A stretch of DNA of 64,000 nt from Yoonia sp. (GCA_023955335.1 JAGSGF010000005.1:40155-104154); one strand, 5' to 3'; positions 46,957-57,974 are shown, counted from the stretch's first letter. The notes: generated from the letters alone by a model not told the origin. Numbers and translations: made by a program.

Positions 46957-47075
46957 TGGGGTTCCTTCGTGTCTGCGCAGGTTTGCACCTTTGTGCATGA
47001 TATAATCCGCAGAGTCACGCGGACCACCCTTTCAATTTGGTGAATATTCCATGCAAAAGGGCAATAATTTGCACT

Positions 47076-47106
47076 TGTGATCACACCTAAAATATTTGTG
47101 ATCACA
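47076..47106. promoter_or_regulatory. Paired TGTGATCACA operators upstream of sdhCDAB
   Basis: Perfect 10-bp palindromes TGTGATCACA occur at 47076-47085 and 47097-47106, exactly 21 bp apart (two helical turns), in the sdhC upstream region. Reading toward sdhC, the proximal site is followed after 11 bases by TTGCCC (47064-47059). The same geometry occurs upstream of sucC. Confidence 0.7.
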
Positions 47107-47166
47107 ACTTCACCGCATTGTCAGCGAAAATTTGTTCATAATCGGCATCGGGCAACTCTGGCATGC

Positions 47167-48192
47167 TCAAACCGGCATCAATGCCCAATAGTCTAGATCC
47201 AGCAGGACCTCTGGCAAATATTTGCCATCATCCCCGCGCAAATCTCCAGCTTTGCCTTTGGTTGCAACAAGCCGCAAGCGGACTGCACCAACACCCGGAG
47301 CATCAACATCGGCCTTGTCCAGCACCTGCGTCCACGCCCGCACGGTGTCCCCTGCAAAGCACGGATTTGCATGGGCGCCACCATTGAGCGCTACGATCAT
47401 CTGCGCATTGGCCAGCCCGTTAAACGACAATGCACGCGCCAATGAGATCACGTGACCACCATAGATCAACCGCTTACCATCGGCACGGTTGGTCGCGTCA
47501 AAATGGACCTTGGACGTATTCTGCCATAGCCGTGTGGCCATCATATGCTCGGCTTCTTCCACGGTGACGCCATCCACGTGGTCAATCACTTCACCGACCG
47601 CATAGTCACCCCAGCGATGCGGCTCGCCGGCCAAGGCAAAATCGTAGTTCGAGAAATCCAGACCCTTCGGGATCATCAGATCAGCGGGATCAACCATCTT
47701 AGATAAGTCTGGCACAACGGGCTTTGGTGCAGCCCCCTCGGCGCGGCGGCGGACCATGACCCAGCGCACATAGTCCATCAGCACATCGCCATGCTGATTA
47801 CGGCCCGTGGTGCGGACCCAGACAATACCTGTCTTACCATTGGAATTTTGCTTAACGCCAATCACCTCGGACGATGACGTCACCGTATCACCAGCCCAAA
47901 GCGGTGTGATCCAACGGCCCTCGGCATAGCCAAGATTGGCCACGGCATTCAGCGACACATCCGGCACAGATTTGCCAAAAACAGTATGAAACGTGATCAA
48001 ATCGTCGAGCGGACTGAACGGCAAGCCACAGGATTGGGCAAATACATCCGACGAATGCAGCGCATGACGGGCGGGATACAGCGCGTGATAAAGTGCCCGT
48101 TCGCCCATGTTAATCGTGCGTGGAACCGCATGGGTGATCACATCGCCAACGGTGTAATCCTCGAAAAACCGACCTGCATTCGTTTTGGACAT
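47167..48192 (-). CDS. mch: Mesaconyl-CoA hydratase / beta-methylmalyl-CoA dehydratase
   Basis: MaoC-type (R)-hydratase, 341 residues, made of two hot-dog halves, that hydrates mesaconyl-CoA to beta-methylmalyl-CoA in the ethylmalonyl-CoA pathway. Features: FFEDYTVGDVITHAVPRTIN, LGYAEGRWITPLWAGDTVTSS and the second-half VHFDATNRADGKRLIYGGHV. It ends an operon that begins with the mcl2 lyase; its start overlaps the DUF1737 stop by one base. The pathway context supports this over a general MaoC dehydratase. Confidence 0.9.
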   Translation of the reverse strand: MSKTNAGRFFEDYTVGDVITHAVPRTINMGERALYHALYPARHALHSSDVFAQSCGLPFSPLDDLITFHTVFGKSVPDVSLNAVANLGYAEGRWITPLWAGDTVTSSSEVIGVKQNSNGKTGIVWVRTTGRNQHGDVLMDYVRWVMVRRRAEGAAPKPVVPDLSKMVDPADLMIPKGLDFSNYDFALAGEPHRWGDYAVGEVIDHVDGVTVEEAEHMMATRLWQNTSKVHFDATNRADGKRLIYGGHVISLARALSFNGLANAQMIVALNGGAHANPCFAGDTVRAWTQVLDKADVDAPGVGAVRLRLVATKGKAGDLRGDDGKYLPEVLLDLDYWALMPV

Positions 48193-48395
48193 TAAACAGC
48201 GCCTAACTTCATCTCGCGAGAATATTCAACATCGGCTTCTTTGACGACGGCTTGGGCACAACGCATCACGCCGTTGGCCTGATCAAACGCATATTGCGGG
48301 CTGCCATGAAGGGTCCAGCCCTTTGACATGGCCTCTGTCACGCGGTGGCAAAAATTGGAGGTGTCGTCCTCGGTGATCAATCGGTAAACAAGCAT
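48192..48395 (-). CDS. DUF1737 domain-containing small protein
   Basis: A 67-residue protein matching DUF1737 (VYRLITEDDTSNFCHRVTEAMSKGW, then GSPQYAFDQANG), a short domain found alone in many bacteria and of unknown function. It sits between nnrU (three-base gap) and mch (one-base overlap) in the mcl2-nnrU-DUF1737-mch operon, which ties it to acyl-CoA metabolism by context only. Confidence 0.85.
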   Translation of the reverse strand: MLVYRLITEDDTSNFCHRVTEAMSKGWTLHGSPQYAFDQANGVMRCAQAVVKEADVEYSREMKLGAV

Positions 48396-48398
48396 CGG

Positions 48399-48944
48399 CT
48401 ATCCAAACGGGCTCGGGCCGACCAGCATGTGGATCAGCGCAACAACAACAAACACAACGACAGTGGCAACAATCGCAGTGACTTCTTTCTTGACCGGCAC
48501 CGCATGATACGGCGTGCGCGCACCTTGGATGCCGTTGATCAAAACGATCTCCATCGCGGCCCAAAGGGCCATGCCGCCAAACAGCACGATCGACGGGGTA
48601 TCACCATTTACCAGCAAATGCGCGCCGGACCAAACAATCACAGCGGCCAACTGCGGATGACGGATAAACTTGGTAATGCGGGTCTTGGCGCCAGACGCGG
48701 CGAACAAATAAAATGCAAACAGCATCAATAGGTTATTCAAACCCGCCATGCCGCCAGTGCGGTTCCAAAGAACAGCGCCATCTGCGCCGCGATAGCCAAT
48801 CACCATCAAAATGATCGCAATGACCGATCCGGCAGCAACAATACCCTTACCCTTGTCGCCAAAGCTGGCGCGATGATCTGGCGCGACCCGCTTCCAGACA
48901 TGAACAAGCGTCCACAAAAGTAGCCCAAGTATAATAAGTGTCAT
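48399..48944 (-). CDS. NnrU family membrane protein
   Basis: Membrane protein of 181 residues with about five or six helices (LIILGLLLWTLVHVWKRVAP at the start; AGLNNLLMLFAFYLFAASG; a C-terminal VATVVVFVVVALIHMLVG). The segment FIRHPQLAAVIVWSGAHLL is the conserved NnrU motif. NnrU was first linked to nitric-oxide reductase loci, but the family is broad and related to the isoprenylcysteine methyltransferase fold. Here it overlaps the lyase gene by four bases and has no denitrification genes nearby, so a different role is likely. Confidence 0.88.
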   Translation of the reverse strand: MTLIILGLLLWTLVHVWKRVAPDHRASFGDKGKGIVAAGSVIAIILMVIGYRGADGAVLWNRTGGMAGLNNLLMLFAFYLFAASGAKTRITKFIRHPQLAAVIVWSGAHLLVNGDTPSIVLFGGMALWAAMEIVLINGIQGARTPYHAVPVKKEVTAIVATVVVFVVVALIHMLVGPSPFG

Positions 48945-49783
48945 GATGCCTCCAATGCGGCGATGGCCGCAGCTTTGGCCAAGGTCGCCTTTGCGGTGAC
49001 GATATGCAAGTTCTCGACGATCTTACCATCGACAACCGCAACGCCCTGCCCGTCTGCCTCAGCAGTATCGAACGCGGCAATCTGACGGTTGGCCAAGTCA
49101 ACCTCGGCATCTGATGGGCCGTAAGCCGCATTGCAAATCGCAACTTGCGCGGGGTGGATCAACGTCTTGCCGTCAAACCCCATATCGCGGCCCTCGGCAC
49201 ATTCAGCGACTAAACCGTCATCATCCTTGAACGCGTTATACACACCGTCCAACACGACAATCCCAGCGGACTTGGCCGCCAGCACAGACATCTGCAACGC
49301 GGTCATCAACGCAGCGCGCGAGCGCGAATTCAGGTCCTTTGCCAGATCATTTGTGCCCAAAACAAACCCGGCCATGCGCGGATGGGCAGCTATTGCGGCA
49401 GCATTCAGAATACTTGCAGGAGTTTCTATCATCGCCCAAATCGGTTTGTCAGGGATCAGTGCGGCAAGCGCATCAAGATCAGCGGGGCCATTCACCTTGG
49501 GCAGCAGAACCGCATCGCAGTCCATCGTTGGAATCGCGGCCGCATCATCAGCGCCCCACTGGGTATCAAGCGCGTTCATCCGTACGACCGTTAAGCGCGG
49601 ACCATAGCCACCCGCCCCCAAGGCGGCTGCCAATGTCGCGCGCGCACCAGCTTTGGCGTCCGGGGCGACCGCATCTTCCAGATCAAACAAGATTACATCA
49701 ACAGGCAAGCCCCGCGCCTTGTCCAAAGCACGCTCTTTGGAGCCAGGGATATATAGGGCGGACCGATATGGGCGATCATGCAT
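48941..49783 (-). CDS. mcl2: (3S)-malyl-CoA thioesterase / CoA ester lyase (Mcl2-like)
   Basis: Citrate-lyase-beta-like (HpcH/HpaI-type) protein of 280 residues. SALYIPGSKERALDKARGLP, VILFDLEDAVAPDAK, VLLPKVNGPADLD, IWAMIETPASILNA and the C-terminal DGKTLIHPAQVAICN are typical. In Rhodobacter sphaeroides the close relative Mcl2 hydrolyses (3S)-malyl-CoA to malate, whereas Mcl1 is longer. The short length and opening pattern favour Mcl2; a lyase activity is not excluded. AAGGAA precedes ATG 49783. It starts the mcl2-nnrU-DUF1737-mch operon. Confidence 0.85.
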   Translation of the reverse strand: MHDRPYRSALYIPGSKERALDKARGLPVDVILFDLEDAVAPDAKAGARATLAAALGAGGYGPRLTVVRMNALDTQWGADDAAAIPTMDCDAVLLPKVNGPADLDALAALIPDKPIWAMIETPASILNAAAIAAHPRMAGFVLGTNDLAKDLNSRSRAALMTALQMSVLAAKSAGIVVLDGVYNAFKDDDGLVAECAEGRDMGFDGKTLIHPAQVAICNAAYGPSDAEVDLANRQIAAFDTAEADGQGVAVVDGKIVENLHIVTAKATLAKAAAIAALEAS

Positions 49784-49818
49784 TTGATTCTTCCTTGTAA
49801 TATTATTGCGCACAAAGG

Positions 49819-49923
49819 GTCAGATATTGATGGATTATTCAACCGCAAATGCGCCGCAGCGCAGCATGCGCACCCCACCGTCACGGTGGATTAACAATAT
49901 TCGCGGATAAGCGGCGCAGTCTA
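49819..49923. promoter_or_regulatory. Intergenic control region of mcl2 and the divergent small protein
   Basis: The 173-base gap holds GGTCAGATATTG (49819-49830), also found upstream of ccr, together with TGCGCCGCAGCGCAG (49851-49865) and AGCGGCGCAGTCT (49911-49923), both carrying the GCGGCGCA core seen before ccr. Likely a shared regulatory element; promoter positions are not assigned. Confidence 0.35.
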
Positions 49924-49956
49924 GGGAACGTAATTTGAACTATGAAAGGCGACCCC

Positions 49957-50271
49957 ATGATGCGGAACTTTTACCTTTTGTCCCTTGGGATCGGTGCCAT
50001 GCTGCTGGCAACAACTCACGCACAAGCACAAGGGGCCAACTGTGCGCCCCATGCGGCGATCATTGAACGGCTTGCGGAAAACTACGGTGAGCGGCGGCAG
50101 TCCATTGGGCTTGGCAATAACAACACAACTATCGAGGTTTTTGCATCAGATACGACCGGCACTTGGACCATTACGGTTACAGCAGCGGGAGGACTGACAT
50201 GTCTCGTGGCCGCTGGCACCGCGTTTCAGGTTACAAATGGCGCCCTGCCCGACACCAATGAAGAGGCCTAG
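49957..50271 (+). CDS. Small secreted protein of unknown function
   Basis: A 104-residue exported protein: a signal peptide (YLLSLGIGAMLLATTHAQAQ) followed by CAPHAAIIERLAENYGERRQ and a beta-rich domain (TTIEVFASDTTGTWTITVT, LTCLVAAGTAFQV). The two cysteines could form a disulfide. The pattern (Cys, a helix with ERLAxxYGE, then GTWTI) looks like a small family common in roseobacters, but I cannot name it. ATG 49957 has AAAGG seven bases upstream; ATGs at 49942 and 49960 are alternatives. The end overlaps the convergent TSUP gene by four bases. Confidence 0.72.
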   Translation: MMRNFYLLSLGIGAMLLATTHAQAQGANCAPHAAIIERLAENYGERRQSIGLGNNNTTIEVFASDTTGTWTITVTAAGGLTCLVAAGTAFQVTNGALPDTNEEA

Positions 50272-51020
50272 GCCAAAGCGACCCAGATTAAGCGCACCCC
50301 AGTCAGCACCAGCAGCGTATAGGTCAGCGCAAAAAACGCACGCTCAGGGACCAAATGGTGGGCTTTTATTCCGATGAACGCACCAAGTAACGCAAAGGGG
50401 GCCAAAAACAGGGCCCCTTTGAACGTGTCCCAAGAAAATATGCCCAGATAGAAATAGGGGATGAATTTCATCCAGTTAATTGCCCAAAACGTGATGACCG
50501 TTGTGGCTTGATACGACAACTTGCTCAGGCCCTGAGACAGCAGGAACACTGCCGTTGGCGGGCCGCCCGCGTGGCTGACAAAGCTGGTGAACCCACCCAC
50601 GGCCCCCGCCGCCCATGCATAGCGACGACGAAACGGCAGGCGGCGCAGTTTTAGCAACCCAAGCTGTTGCGATACTTGGAATGCAACAAACGCCAGACAA
50701 ATCACCCCGATGAGAACGCGGAATACATCCGCATCGACCAAGGCATAAACAGCCGCCGCGATCACCACACCGGGGATCGCGCCCAAAACCATGCCCTTGG
50801 CCGATGCGGCATGCCATTTGCCCCAATACGACTTCAAAGTGGCGGCATCGATCAGCATGAACAACGGTAAAACAATACCCAACGCAGCCCCCGGCGGAAC
50901 GACCAACGCCAGAATCGCACCAGCGACAAAGGCAGCGCCAGAGCCAAATCCACCCTTGGATATGCCGCCAAAGATGATCGCGGGGATGCCCAGCGCAAAG
51001 AATTGTAGATCAAATTCCAT
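50268..51020 (-). CDS. TauE/SafE (TSUP) family anion permease
   Basis: A 250-residue membrane protein with two TSUP repeats. The first signature is IPAIIFGGISKGGFGSGAAFV near the N-terminus and the second is GAVGGFTSFVSHAGGPPTAVFLL in the middle. Members export or import sulfite, sulfonates, or organic anions. It has no partner gene here, and the substrate is unknown. It is one of two TSUP proteins in the window. Confidence 0.9.
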   Translation of the reverse strand: MEFDLQFFALGIPAIIFGGISKGGFGSGAAFVAGAILALVVPPGAALGIVLPLFMLIDAATLKSYWGKWHAASAKGMVLGAIPGVVIAAAVYALVDADVFRVLIGVICLAFVAFQVSQQLGLLKLRRLPFRRRYAWAAGAVGGFTSFVSHAGGPPTAVFLLSQGLSKLSYQATTVITFWAINWMKFIPYFYLGIFSWDTFKGALFLAPFALLGAFIGIKAHHLVPERAFFALTYTLLVLTGVRLIWVALA

Positions 51021-51074
51021 TGTCGAATTTATCTCGTTTTTAACATTGTTCCTGCATCGTTAGCGCAAATATGA

Positions 51075-52145
<1,071 letters not shown>

Positions 52146-52165
52146 GCCACAATTGATCATTTAAG

Positions 52166-52195
52166 AAAAGCGTCCCTTCGGGGGCGCTTTTTTTT
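52166..52195 (+). terminator. Intrinsic terminator after mdh
   Basis: GCG-T-CCC-TTCG-GGG-G-CGC, flanked by AAAA and a run of eight T, gives a classic stem with a UUCG tetraloop about 20 bases after the mdh stop codon. Confidence 0.88.
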
Positions 52196-52550
52196 GCGTT
52201 TGGGGAAGGACAGGAGATAATTTACAACGTCTGCTGTGCCGGGCAAAGTGCCCCTTAAAGTGCCCGTTGTGATCTCTCAGCGAAACGCCTGTGTGACCAC
52301 AATTTGACCAACAATTGCATTATTGAATGCACTTATCTCTTCGGCGGGCATCCAATTCTCTAGATGTGCTCGACCGCCTGCCTCCTCCAGCACCCAGTGA
52401 TTCTTACCGGCATCTCTAATTTTGTGATCACACCCCAAAAAACTGTGATCACAAATGTCGCTTTTTTGCCCGTTCTTCATAAAACGTTGTTCTTTTGCTG
52501 GTCGAGCTGTGGTTCAAACGACCAAACCCAGCAAAGCAAGGGACGATTTG
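52196..52550. promoter_or_regulatory. mdh-sucC intergenic region
   Basis: About 355 bases without a convincing gene. It contains the two operator palindromes at 52423-52453 and a one-mismatch copy TGTGACCACA (52292-52301). TTGCCC (52466-52471) lies 12 bases after the proximal operator, nearly the same as at sdh. The promoter of the suc-odh run must lie here, but no clear -35/-10 pair is assigned. Confidence 0.5.
52423..52453. promoter_or_regulatory. Paired TGTGATCACA operators upstream of sucC
   Basis: Perfect palindromes TGTGATCACA occur at 52423-52432 and 52444-52453, again exactly 21 bp apart, about 100-130 bases before the sucC start. The proximal site continues as ACAAATG, comparable with ACAAGTG at sdh. 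Candidate binding sites for the GntR-family regulator at 61871. Confidence 0.7.
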
Positions 52551-53744
52551 ATGAACATCCACGAATACCAAGCCAAGGCACTTTTGAAGTCTTATGGCGC
52601 ACCGGTCAGCGACGGCCGCGCCGTTCTGAAGGCAGAAGACGCAAAAACAGCCGCAGGCGAAATGGATGGCCCGCTTTGGGTTGTTAAGGCGCAAATCCAC
52701 GCAGGTGGCCGCGGCAAAGGTAAATTCAAAGAAGCCGACGCCGGCGAAGCCGGTGGTGTACGTTTGACAAAATCTGTCGAAGAAGCATCGCAAGAAGCCA
52801 AGAAGATGCTGGGCCGCACATTGGTCACACACCAGACTGGCCCGGCAGGCAAGCAAGTAAACCGCGTATATATCGAAGACGGGTCTGGGATTGAAACCGA
52901 ACTATACCTCGCGCTCGTCGTTGATCGCCAGTCAAGCCGCATCGGCTTTGTCTGCTCGACCGAAGGCGGCATGGACATCGAAGAAGTCGCAGCCTCCACC
53001 CCTGAGAAAATCATCAACTTCACGGTTGATCCGGCCACTGGCTTTCAAGCCTTCCACGGTCGCCGCGTTGCTTTCTCGCTTGGCCTTGAAGGCCCGCAGG
53101 TCAAACAATGCGTTAAGTTGATGGGTCAACTGTACAAAGCATTCACCGAAAAAGACATGGAAATGCTGGAAATCAGCCCGCTGATCGTCACCGACAAGGG
53201 CGACCTCAAGGTGCTTGATGCCAAGGTAGCGTTCGACGGCAACGCGATCTACCGCCACGCCGATATCGCTGCCCTGCGCGACGAAACCGAAGAAGATCCA
53301 AAAGAACTGGCCGCGTCCAAGTTTGACCTGAACTACATCGCTCTTGATGGCGAAATTGGCTGCATGGTCAATGGCGCAGGTCTGGCGATGGCCACAATGG
53401 ACATCATCAAACTTTACGGCGCAGCACCTGCCAACTTCCTCGACGTAGGGGGCGGTGCGACCAAAGAAAAAGTTACCGAAGCGTTCAAGATCATCACGTC
53501 TGACCCGCAGGTCAAAGGCATCCTTGTGAACATTTTTGGGGGCATCATGCGGTGCGACGTCATCGCCGAAGGCGTTGTCGCGGCCGTAAAAGAAGTCGGC
53601 CTGAAAGTGCCGCTTGTTGTCCGTCTTGAAGGCACAAATGTGCAACTGGGTAAGGACATTATCAACAATTCGGACGTAGATATTATTGCGGCCGATGATC
53701 TGAAGGATGGCGCGGAAAAAATCGTCGCTGCAGTTAAAGGGTAA
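52551..53744 (+). CDS. sucC: Succinyl-CoA synthetase (ADP-forming) beta subunit
   Basis: ATP-grasp beta subunit (397 residues) of succinyl-CoA synthetase, the substrate-level phosphorylation step of the TCA cycle. Features: [34 protein letters not shown], the ATP-grasp metal site and the C-terminal [23 protein letters not shown] 52551 opens the conserved N-terminus. First gene of the suc-odh-lpd run; the small ORF follows after seven bases. Confidence 0.97.
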   Translation: MNIHEYQAKALLKSYGAPVSDGRAVLKAEDAKTAAGEMDGPLWVVKAQIHAGGRGKGKFKEADAGEAGGVRLTKSVEEASQEAKKMLGRTLVTHQTGPAGKQVNRVYIEDGSGIETELYLALVVDRQSSRIGFVCSTEGGMDIEEVAASTPEKIINFTVDPATGFQAFHGRRVAFSLGLEGPQVKQCVKLMGQLYKAFTEKDMEMLEISPLIVTDKGDLKVLDAKVAFDGNAIYRHADIAALRDETEEDPKELAASKFDLNYIALDGEIGCMVNGAGLAMATMDIIKLYGAAPANFLDVGGGATKEKVTEAFKIITSDPQVKGILVNIFGGIMRCDVIAEGVVAAVKEVGLKVPLVVRLEGTNVQLGKDIINNSDVDIIAADDLKDGAEKIVAAVKG

Positions 53745-53751
53745 GGGAGTT

Positions 53752-53991
53752 ATGATGGACGCTAAGACAATTCGGTTCACAGCAATCGCCGGCATGACGC
53801 CGACCGCTTGTGGACGAAACGATTTTGACATCAACAATGCCGTGGTTCGTAATAGGCCACAAACCCAGTTGCCCACCGCAAACGGCGGCGCAACCTCCAG
53901 TATCATCGATGACAGCGCGTCGGCTGGCATCAACCCCGCTATTTTCTCAAGCGCGTTTGGTGCCGCCCTTGCTGTGTCAACAGCCAGATAA
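53752..53991 (+). CDS. Small protein of unknown function between sucC and sucD
   Basis: A 79-residue hypothetical protein, MMDAKTIRFTAIAGMTPTAC at the N-terminus. GGGAG sits at the right distance before ATG 53752, and the gene lies seven bases after sucC on the same strand, so it is probably translated. The chain is rich in Ala, Asn and Ser with a hydrophobic C-terminus and no known domain. It may be a small regulator, or a remnant. Function is not known. Confidence 0.55.
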   Translation: MMDAKTIRFTAIAGMTPTACGRNDFDINNAVVRNRPQTQLPTANGGATSSIIDDSASAGINPAIFSSAFGAALAVSTAR

Positions 53992-54059
53992 TCGCTTCAA
54001 TTTTGGTCGGGGCCGATGTTGCCCCGCCATATCCTTTCGATAATTAAGGACCATACCAC

Positions 54060-54944
54060 ATGGCAATTCTCGTCAACGAAAACACACGTGTTATCTGCCA
54101 GGGCCTCACCGGCTCGCAGGGCACGTTCCACTCTGAACAGGCAATCGCCTATGGGACCAAAATGGTCGGCGGTGTGACGCCGGGCAAAGGCGGGCAAACC
54201 CACCTTGATCTGCCGATCTTCAATTCCGTCCACGAGGCCCGCCACGTGACCGAAGCCAACGCCTCCGTGATCTATGTCCCGCCGCCGTTCGCAGCCGATT
54301 CCATTCTGGAAGCGATTGATGCGGAAATGGAACTGATCATCTGCATCACCGAAGGCATTCCTGTGCTGGACATGATGCGCGTCAAACGCGCGCTCGAGGG
54401 GTCCAAATCCCGCTTGATCGGCCCGAATTGCCCCGGCATCATCACACCAGATGCCTGCAAAATCGGCATCATGCCCGGCCACATCCACAAACGTGGGTCC
54501 GTGGGCGTTGTATCGCGCTCCGGCACACTGACCTATGAGGCTGTCAAGCAAACATCAGACAGCGGCCTTGGCCAGTCCACGGCAGTGGGCATCGGTGGCG
54601 ACCCGATCAAAGGCACAGAACATATCGACGTGCTGAACATGTTCCTTGATGATGATGAAACACACTCGATGATCATGATCGGTGAGATTGGTGGCTCTGC
54701 CGAGGAAGAAGCAGCCGAATTCCTGACAGCCCAAAAGAAAAAAGGCCGTTGGAAACCAACCGCTGGCTTCATCGCGGGCCGGACAGCACCTCCCGGCCGC
54801 CGCATGGGCCACGCTGGCGCAATCGTCGCTGGCGGCAAAGGCGACGCAGAAAGCAAAATCGAAGCGATGAAATCCGCAGGAATCATCGTGGCCGACAGCC
54901 CAGCCACACTTGGCGAAGCTGTGCTGGAAGCGATCGCTAAATAA
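54060..54944 (+). CDS. sucD: Succinyl-CoA synthetase alpha subunit
   Basis: CoA-binding alpha subunit (294 residues). The CoA-binding [20 protein letters not shown] is at the N-terminus; the phosphorylated histidine is in [17 protein letters not shown] (about residue 247). [20 protein letters not shown] and [18 protein letters not shown] are also present. It pairs with sucC and lies 69 bases before odhA, a gap that contains a GGGGGCGCCCCC palindrome. Confidence 0.97.
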   Translation: MAILVNENTRVICQGLTGSQGTFHSEQAIAYGTKMVGGVTPGKGGQTHLDLPIFNSVHEARHVTEANASVIYVPPPFAADSILEAIDAEMELIICITEGIPVLDMMRVKRALEGSKSRLIGPNCPGIITPDACKIGIMPGHIHKRGSVGVVSRSGTLTYEAVKQTSDSGLGQSTAVGIGGDPIKGTEHIDVLNMFLDDDETHSMIMIGEIGGSAEEEAAEFLTAQKKKGRWKPTAGFIAGRTAPPGRRMGHAGAIVAGGKGDAESKIEAMKSAGIIVADSPATLGEAVLEAIAK

Positions 54945-55013
54945 TCCAAACGCCTCCGCCATTCGCGCGGGGGCGCCCCCATTCGGCAACCCAAAGCGGC
55001 TGAGGTTAGACCC

Positions 55014-57974
55014 ATGAACGATAACTCCCCCAATGACGTTCTCCACGCATCGTCCTTCTTGCAAGGGCATAACGCCGAATACGTTGAGCAGCTTTACGCG
55101 CGCTACGCCGATAACCCCGGCGCGGTCGATGCAAGCTGGCAAGAGTTTTTCAAATCCTTGGGCGACGCGCCTGCAGATGCCAAGGCAGAGGCCGCTGGCC
55201 CGTCTTGGGCACGCGCCGACTGGCCACCAATTCCAAACGACGACCTGACCGCCGCTCTTGACGGGCAATGGGCCGTTGAACCAGAGGCGGCTGGCAAAAA
55301 GATCGCCGCAAAAGCCGCTGACAAAGGTGTTGGCCTGAACGAAGCACAGATACGCAACGCGGTTCTTGATAGCATCCGCGCTCTTATGATCATCCGGGCC
55401 TACCGTATCCGTGGGCACTTGATCGCCGATCTTGACCCGCTGGGCATGCGCGAAACGAAACTGCATCCAGAACTGGACCCTGAGTCTTACGGTTTCACCG
55501 CTGCCGACATGGATCGCCCGATCTTTATCGACAACGTGCTGGGCCTTGAGATCGCGTCGATGAACGAAATTATTGCCATCGTGCGGCGCACATATTGTGG
55601 CACATTCGCGATGCAATATATGCATATTTCCAATCCGGAAGAGGCCGGGTGGCTCAAGGAACGGATCGAAGGCTACGGCAAGGAAATCACCTTTACGCAA
55701 AACGGGCGTAAAGCGATCCTGAACTCTCTCGTGCAAGCCGAAGGGTTCGAGAAATTCCTGCATGTGAAATACATGGGGACCAAGCGGTTTGGCCTTGATG
55801 GCGGCGAAAGCCTGATCCCTGCGATGGAACAGATCATCAAACGCGGCGGACAGCTTGGCGTAGATGAAATCATCATCGGCATGCCGCACCGTGGGCGTTT
55901 GTCCGTGCTGGCAAACGTCATGCAGAAACCATACCGCGCGATTTTCAACGAATTCCAAGGCGGTTCATCCAAACCCGAAGACGTGGACGGCTCCGGTGAT
56001 GTGAAATACCATCTCGGCGCGTCATCTGACCGCCAGTTTGACGACAACACTGTTCACTTGTCGCTGACGGCCAACCCGTCCCACCTCGAAGCTGTGAACC
56101 CTGTGGTCATCGGCAAAGTCCGCGCGAAGCAAGACCAGAAAAATGACGTCAATCGCAAAAGGGTTATGGGGATCCTGCTGCACGGCGATGCGGCATTTGC
56201 TGGCCAGGGCGTCGTCGCAGAAGGATTCGGCCTGTCCGGCCTCAAGGGGCATAAAACCGGCGGTACCATGCATATTGTGGTGAACAACCAGATCGGTTTC
56301 ACAACCGCGCCGCACTTTAGCCGCTCGTCCCCCTACCCGACGGATATCGCGCTGATGGTTGAGGCCCCGATTTTCCACGTGAACGGTGACGACCCAGAAG
56401 CCGTTGTGCACGCCGCCCGCGTGGCCACTGAATTCCGTCAAAAATTCCACAAAGACGTGGTTCTCGACATCATCTGCTACCGCCGGTTCGGACATAACGA
56501 AGGCGACGAGCCGATGTTCACCAACCCGGTGATGTACAAAAAGATCAAAAAGCAAAAGACAACGCTGACGCTTTATACCGAACGCCTGATCAAAGACGGG
56601 TTGATCCCCGAAGGCGAAATCGAAGACATGAAAGCCGCGTTTCAGGCCCACCTGAACACCGAATTTGAGACCGGTAAAACCTACAAACCGAACAAAGCTG
56701 ATTGGCTTGATGGCAAGTGGTCGCATCTTGATCGCAACAAGGATGACTATCAGCGTGGCGCCACTGCAATTGACGAGAAAACGTTCAAGGAAATTGGCCG
56801 CGCGTTGACGACCGCGCCGGAAAACTTCCCGCTGCACAAGACCATCAACCGCTTGATCGATGCCAAGGCAAAGATGTTTGACACTGGTGAAGGGTTCGAT
56901 TGGGCCACCGGCGAAGCACTCGCATTCGGGTCGCTTCAGACAGAAGGCTACCCTGTCCGCCTGTCCGGCCAAGACTGTACACGCGGCACATTCAGCCACC
57001 GCCATTCGGGTCTGATTAACCAAGACACCGAAGAACGGTACTACCCGCTCAACAACATCCGCAAAGGCCAAGCGCAGTACGAAGTCATCGACAGCATGCT
57101 ATCCGAATACGCGGTGCTTGGGTTCGAATATGGCTATTCATTGGCCGAACCAAACGCGCTGACCCTGTGGGAAGCCCAGTTCGGCGACTTTGCCAACGGC
57201 GCACAGATCATGTTCGACCAATTCATCAGCTCGGGAGAGTCGAAATGGCTGCGCATGTCCGGCCTCGTTTGCCTGCTGCCACACGGCTATGAAGGCCAAG
57301 GGCCGGAGCATTCCAGCGCACGTCTGGAACGGTTCTTGACCATGTGCGGTGGGGACAATTGGATCGTGGCAAATTGCACGACGCCTGCGAACTATTTCCA
57401 CATCCTGCGCCGCCAGCTGCACCGGAGCTACCGCAAGCCGCTGATCATGATGACACCGAAATCCTTGTTGCGTCACAAAATGGCTGTGTCCAAGGCCGAA
57501 GAATTCACAACTGGTTCGTCGTTCCACCGCGTCCTTTGGGACGATGCACAGCACGGCAATTCAGATACTAAACTGGTCGCTGATAACAAGATAAAGCGCG
57601 TGGTCATGTGTTCTGGTAAGGTCTACTTTGACCTTCTCGAAGAACGTGATGCACGCGGGATCACCGACGTCTACATCATGCGCTACGAACAGTTCTATCC
57701 GTTCCCCGCCCAGTCTGCGGTCAAGGAATTGGAGCGGTTTACAGACGCCGAAATGGTCTGGTGTCAGGAAGAACCCAAAAACCAAGGGGCTTGGTCATTC
57801 ATGGAACCCAACCTTGAATGGGTCCTGACACGGATCAATGCCAAAAACACGCGCCCCGTTTATGCGGGCCGCGCCGCCGCCGCCTCACCTGCGACAGGTC
57901 TGGCCAGCAAACACAAAGCAGAACAAGCAGCCCTCGTGAACGATGCGCTGACAGTTGAAGGATCAAAATCATGA
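55014..57974 (+). CDS. sucA: 2-oxoglutarate dehydrogenase E1 component
   Basis: Thiamine-diphosphate-dependent decarboxylase (986 residues) of the 2-oxoglutarate dehydrogenase complex. It starts with a short E2-binding segment ([20 protein letters not shown]), then [40 protein letters not shown] and [19 protein letters not shown] (thiamine-site region), and the C-terminal [20 protein letters not shown]. It is coupled to odhB by a four-base overlap. The complex passes succinyl-CoA to the upstream sucCD enzyme. Confidence 0.97.
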   Translation: MNDNSPNDVLHASSFLQGHNAEYVEQLYARYADNPGAVDASWQEFFKSLGDAPADAKAEAAGPSWARADWPPIPNDDLTAALDGQWAVEPEAAGKKIAAKAADKGVGLNEAQIRNAVLDSIRALMIIRAYRIRGHLIADLDPLGMRETKLHPELDPESYGFTAADMDRPIFIDNVLGLEIASMNEIIAIVRRTYCGTFAMQYMHISNPEEAGWLKERIEGYGKEITFTQNGRKAILNSLVQAEGFEKFLHVKYMGTKRFGLDGGESLIPAMEQIIKRGGQLGVDEIIIGMPHRGRLSVLANVMQKPYRAIFNEFQGGSSKPEDVDGSGDVKYHLGASSDRQFDDNTVHLSLTANPSHLEAVNPVVIGKVRAKQDQKNDVNRKRVMGILLHGDAAFAGQGVVAEGFGLSGLKGHKTGGTMHIVVNNQIGFTTAPHFSRSSPYPTDIALMVEAPIFHVNGDDPEAVVHAARVATEFRQKFHKDVVLDIICYRRFGHNEGDEPMFTNPVMYKKIKKQKTTLTLYTERLIKDGLIPEGEIEDMKAAFQAHLNTEFETGKTYKPNKADWLDGKWSHLDRNKDDYQRGATAIDEKTFKEIGRALTTAPENFPLHKTINRLIDAKAKMFDTGEGFDWATGEALAFGSLQTEGYPVRLSGQDCTRGTFSHRHSGLINQDTEERYYPLNNIRKGQAQYEVIDSMLSEYAVLGFEYGYSLAEPNALTLWEAQFGDFANGAQIMFDQFISSGESKWLRMSGLVCLLPHGYEGQGPEHSSARLERFLTMCGGDNWIVANCTTPANYFHILRRQLHRSYRKPLIMMTPKSLLRHKMAVSKAEEFTTGSSFHRVLWDDAQHGNSDTKLVADNKIKRVVMCSGKVYFDLLEERDARGITDVYIMRYEQFYPFPAQSAVKELERFTDAEMVWCQEEPKNQGAWSFMEPNLEWVLTRINAKNTRPVYAGRAAAASPATGLASKHKAEQAALVNDALTVEGSKS

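Noticed and set aside
48133..48142. GGTGATCACA, similar to the TCA operator
   Set aside because: It is inside the mch coding sequence, single, and one base off; probably chance.
52277..52480. A 67-codon open frame on the minus strand between mdh and sucC
   Set aside because: It runs through both TGTGATCACA operators, has no ribosome-binding site and no recognisable domain; more likely regulatory DNA.
54555..55958. A 467-codon open frame antisense to sucD and sucA
   Set aside because: It lies entirely opposite two well-conserved genes; long antisense frames are expected in GC-rich coding DNA with this codon bias.
56022..57071. A 349-codon frame antisense to sucA
   Set aside because: Shadow of the E1 gene; no ribosome-binding site or domain.
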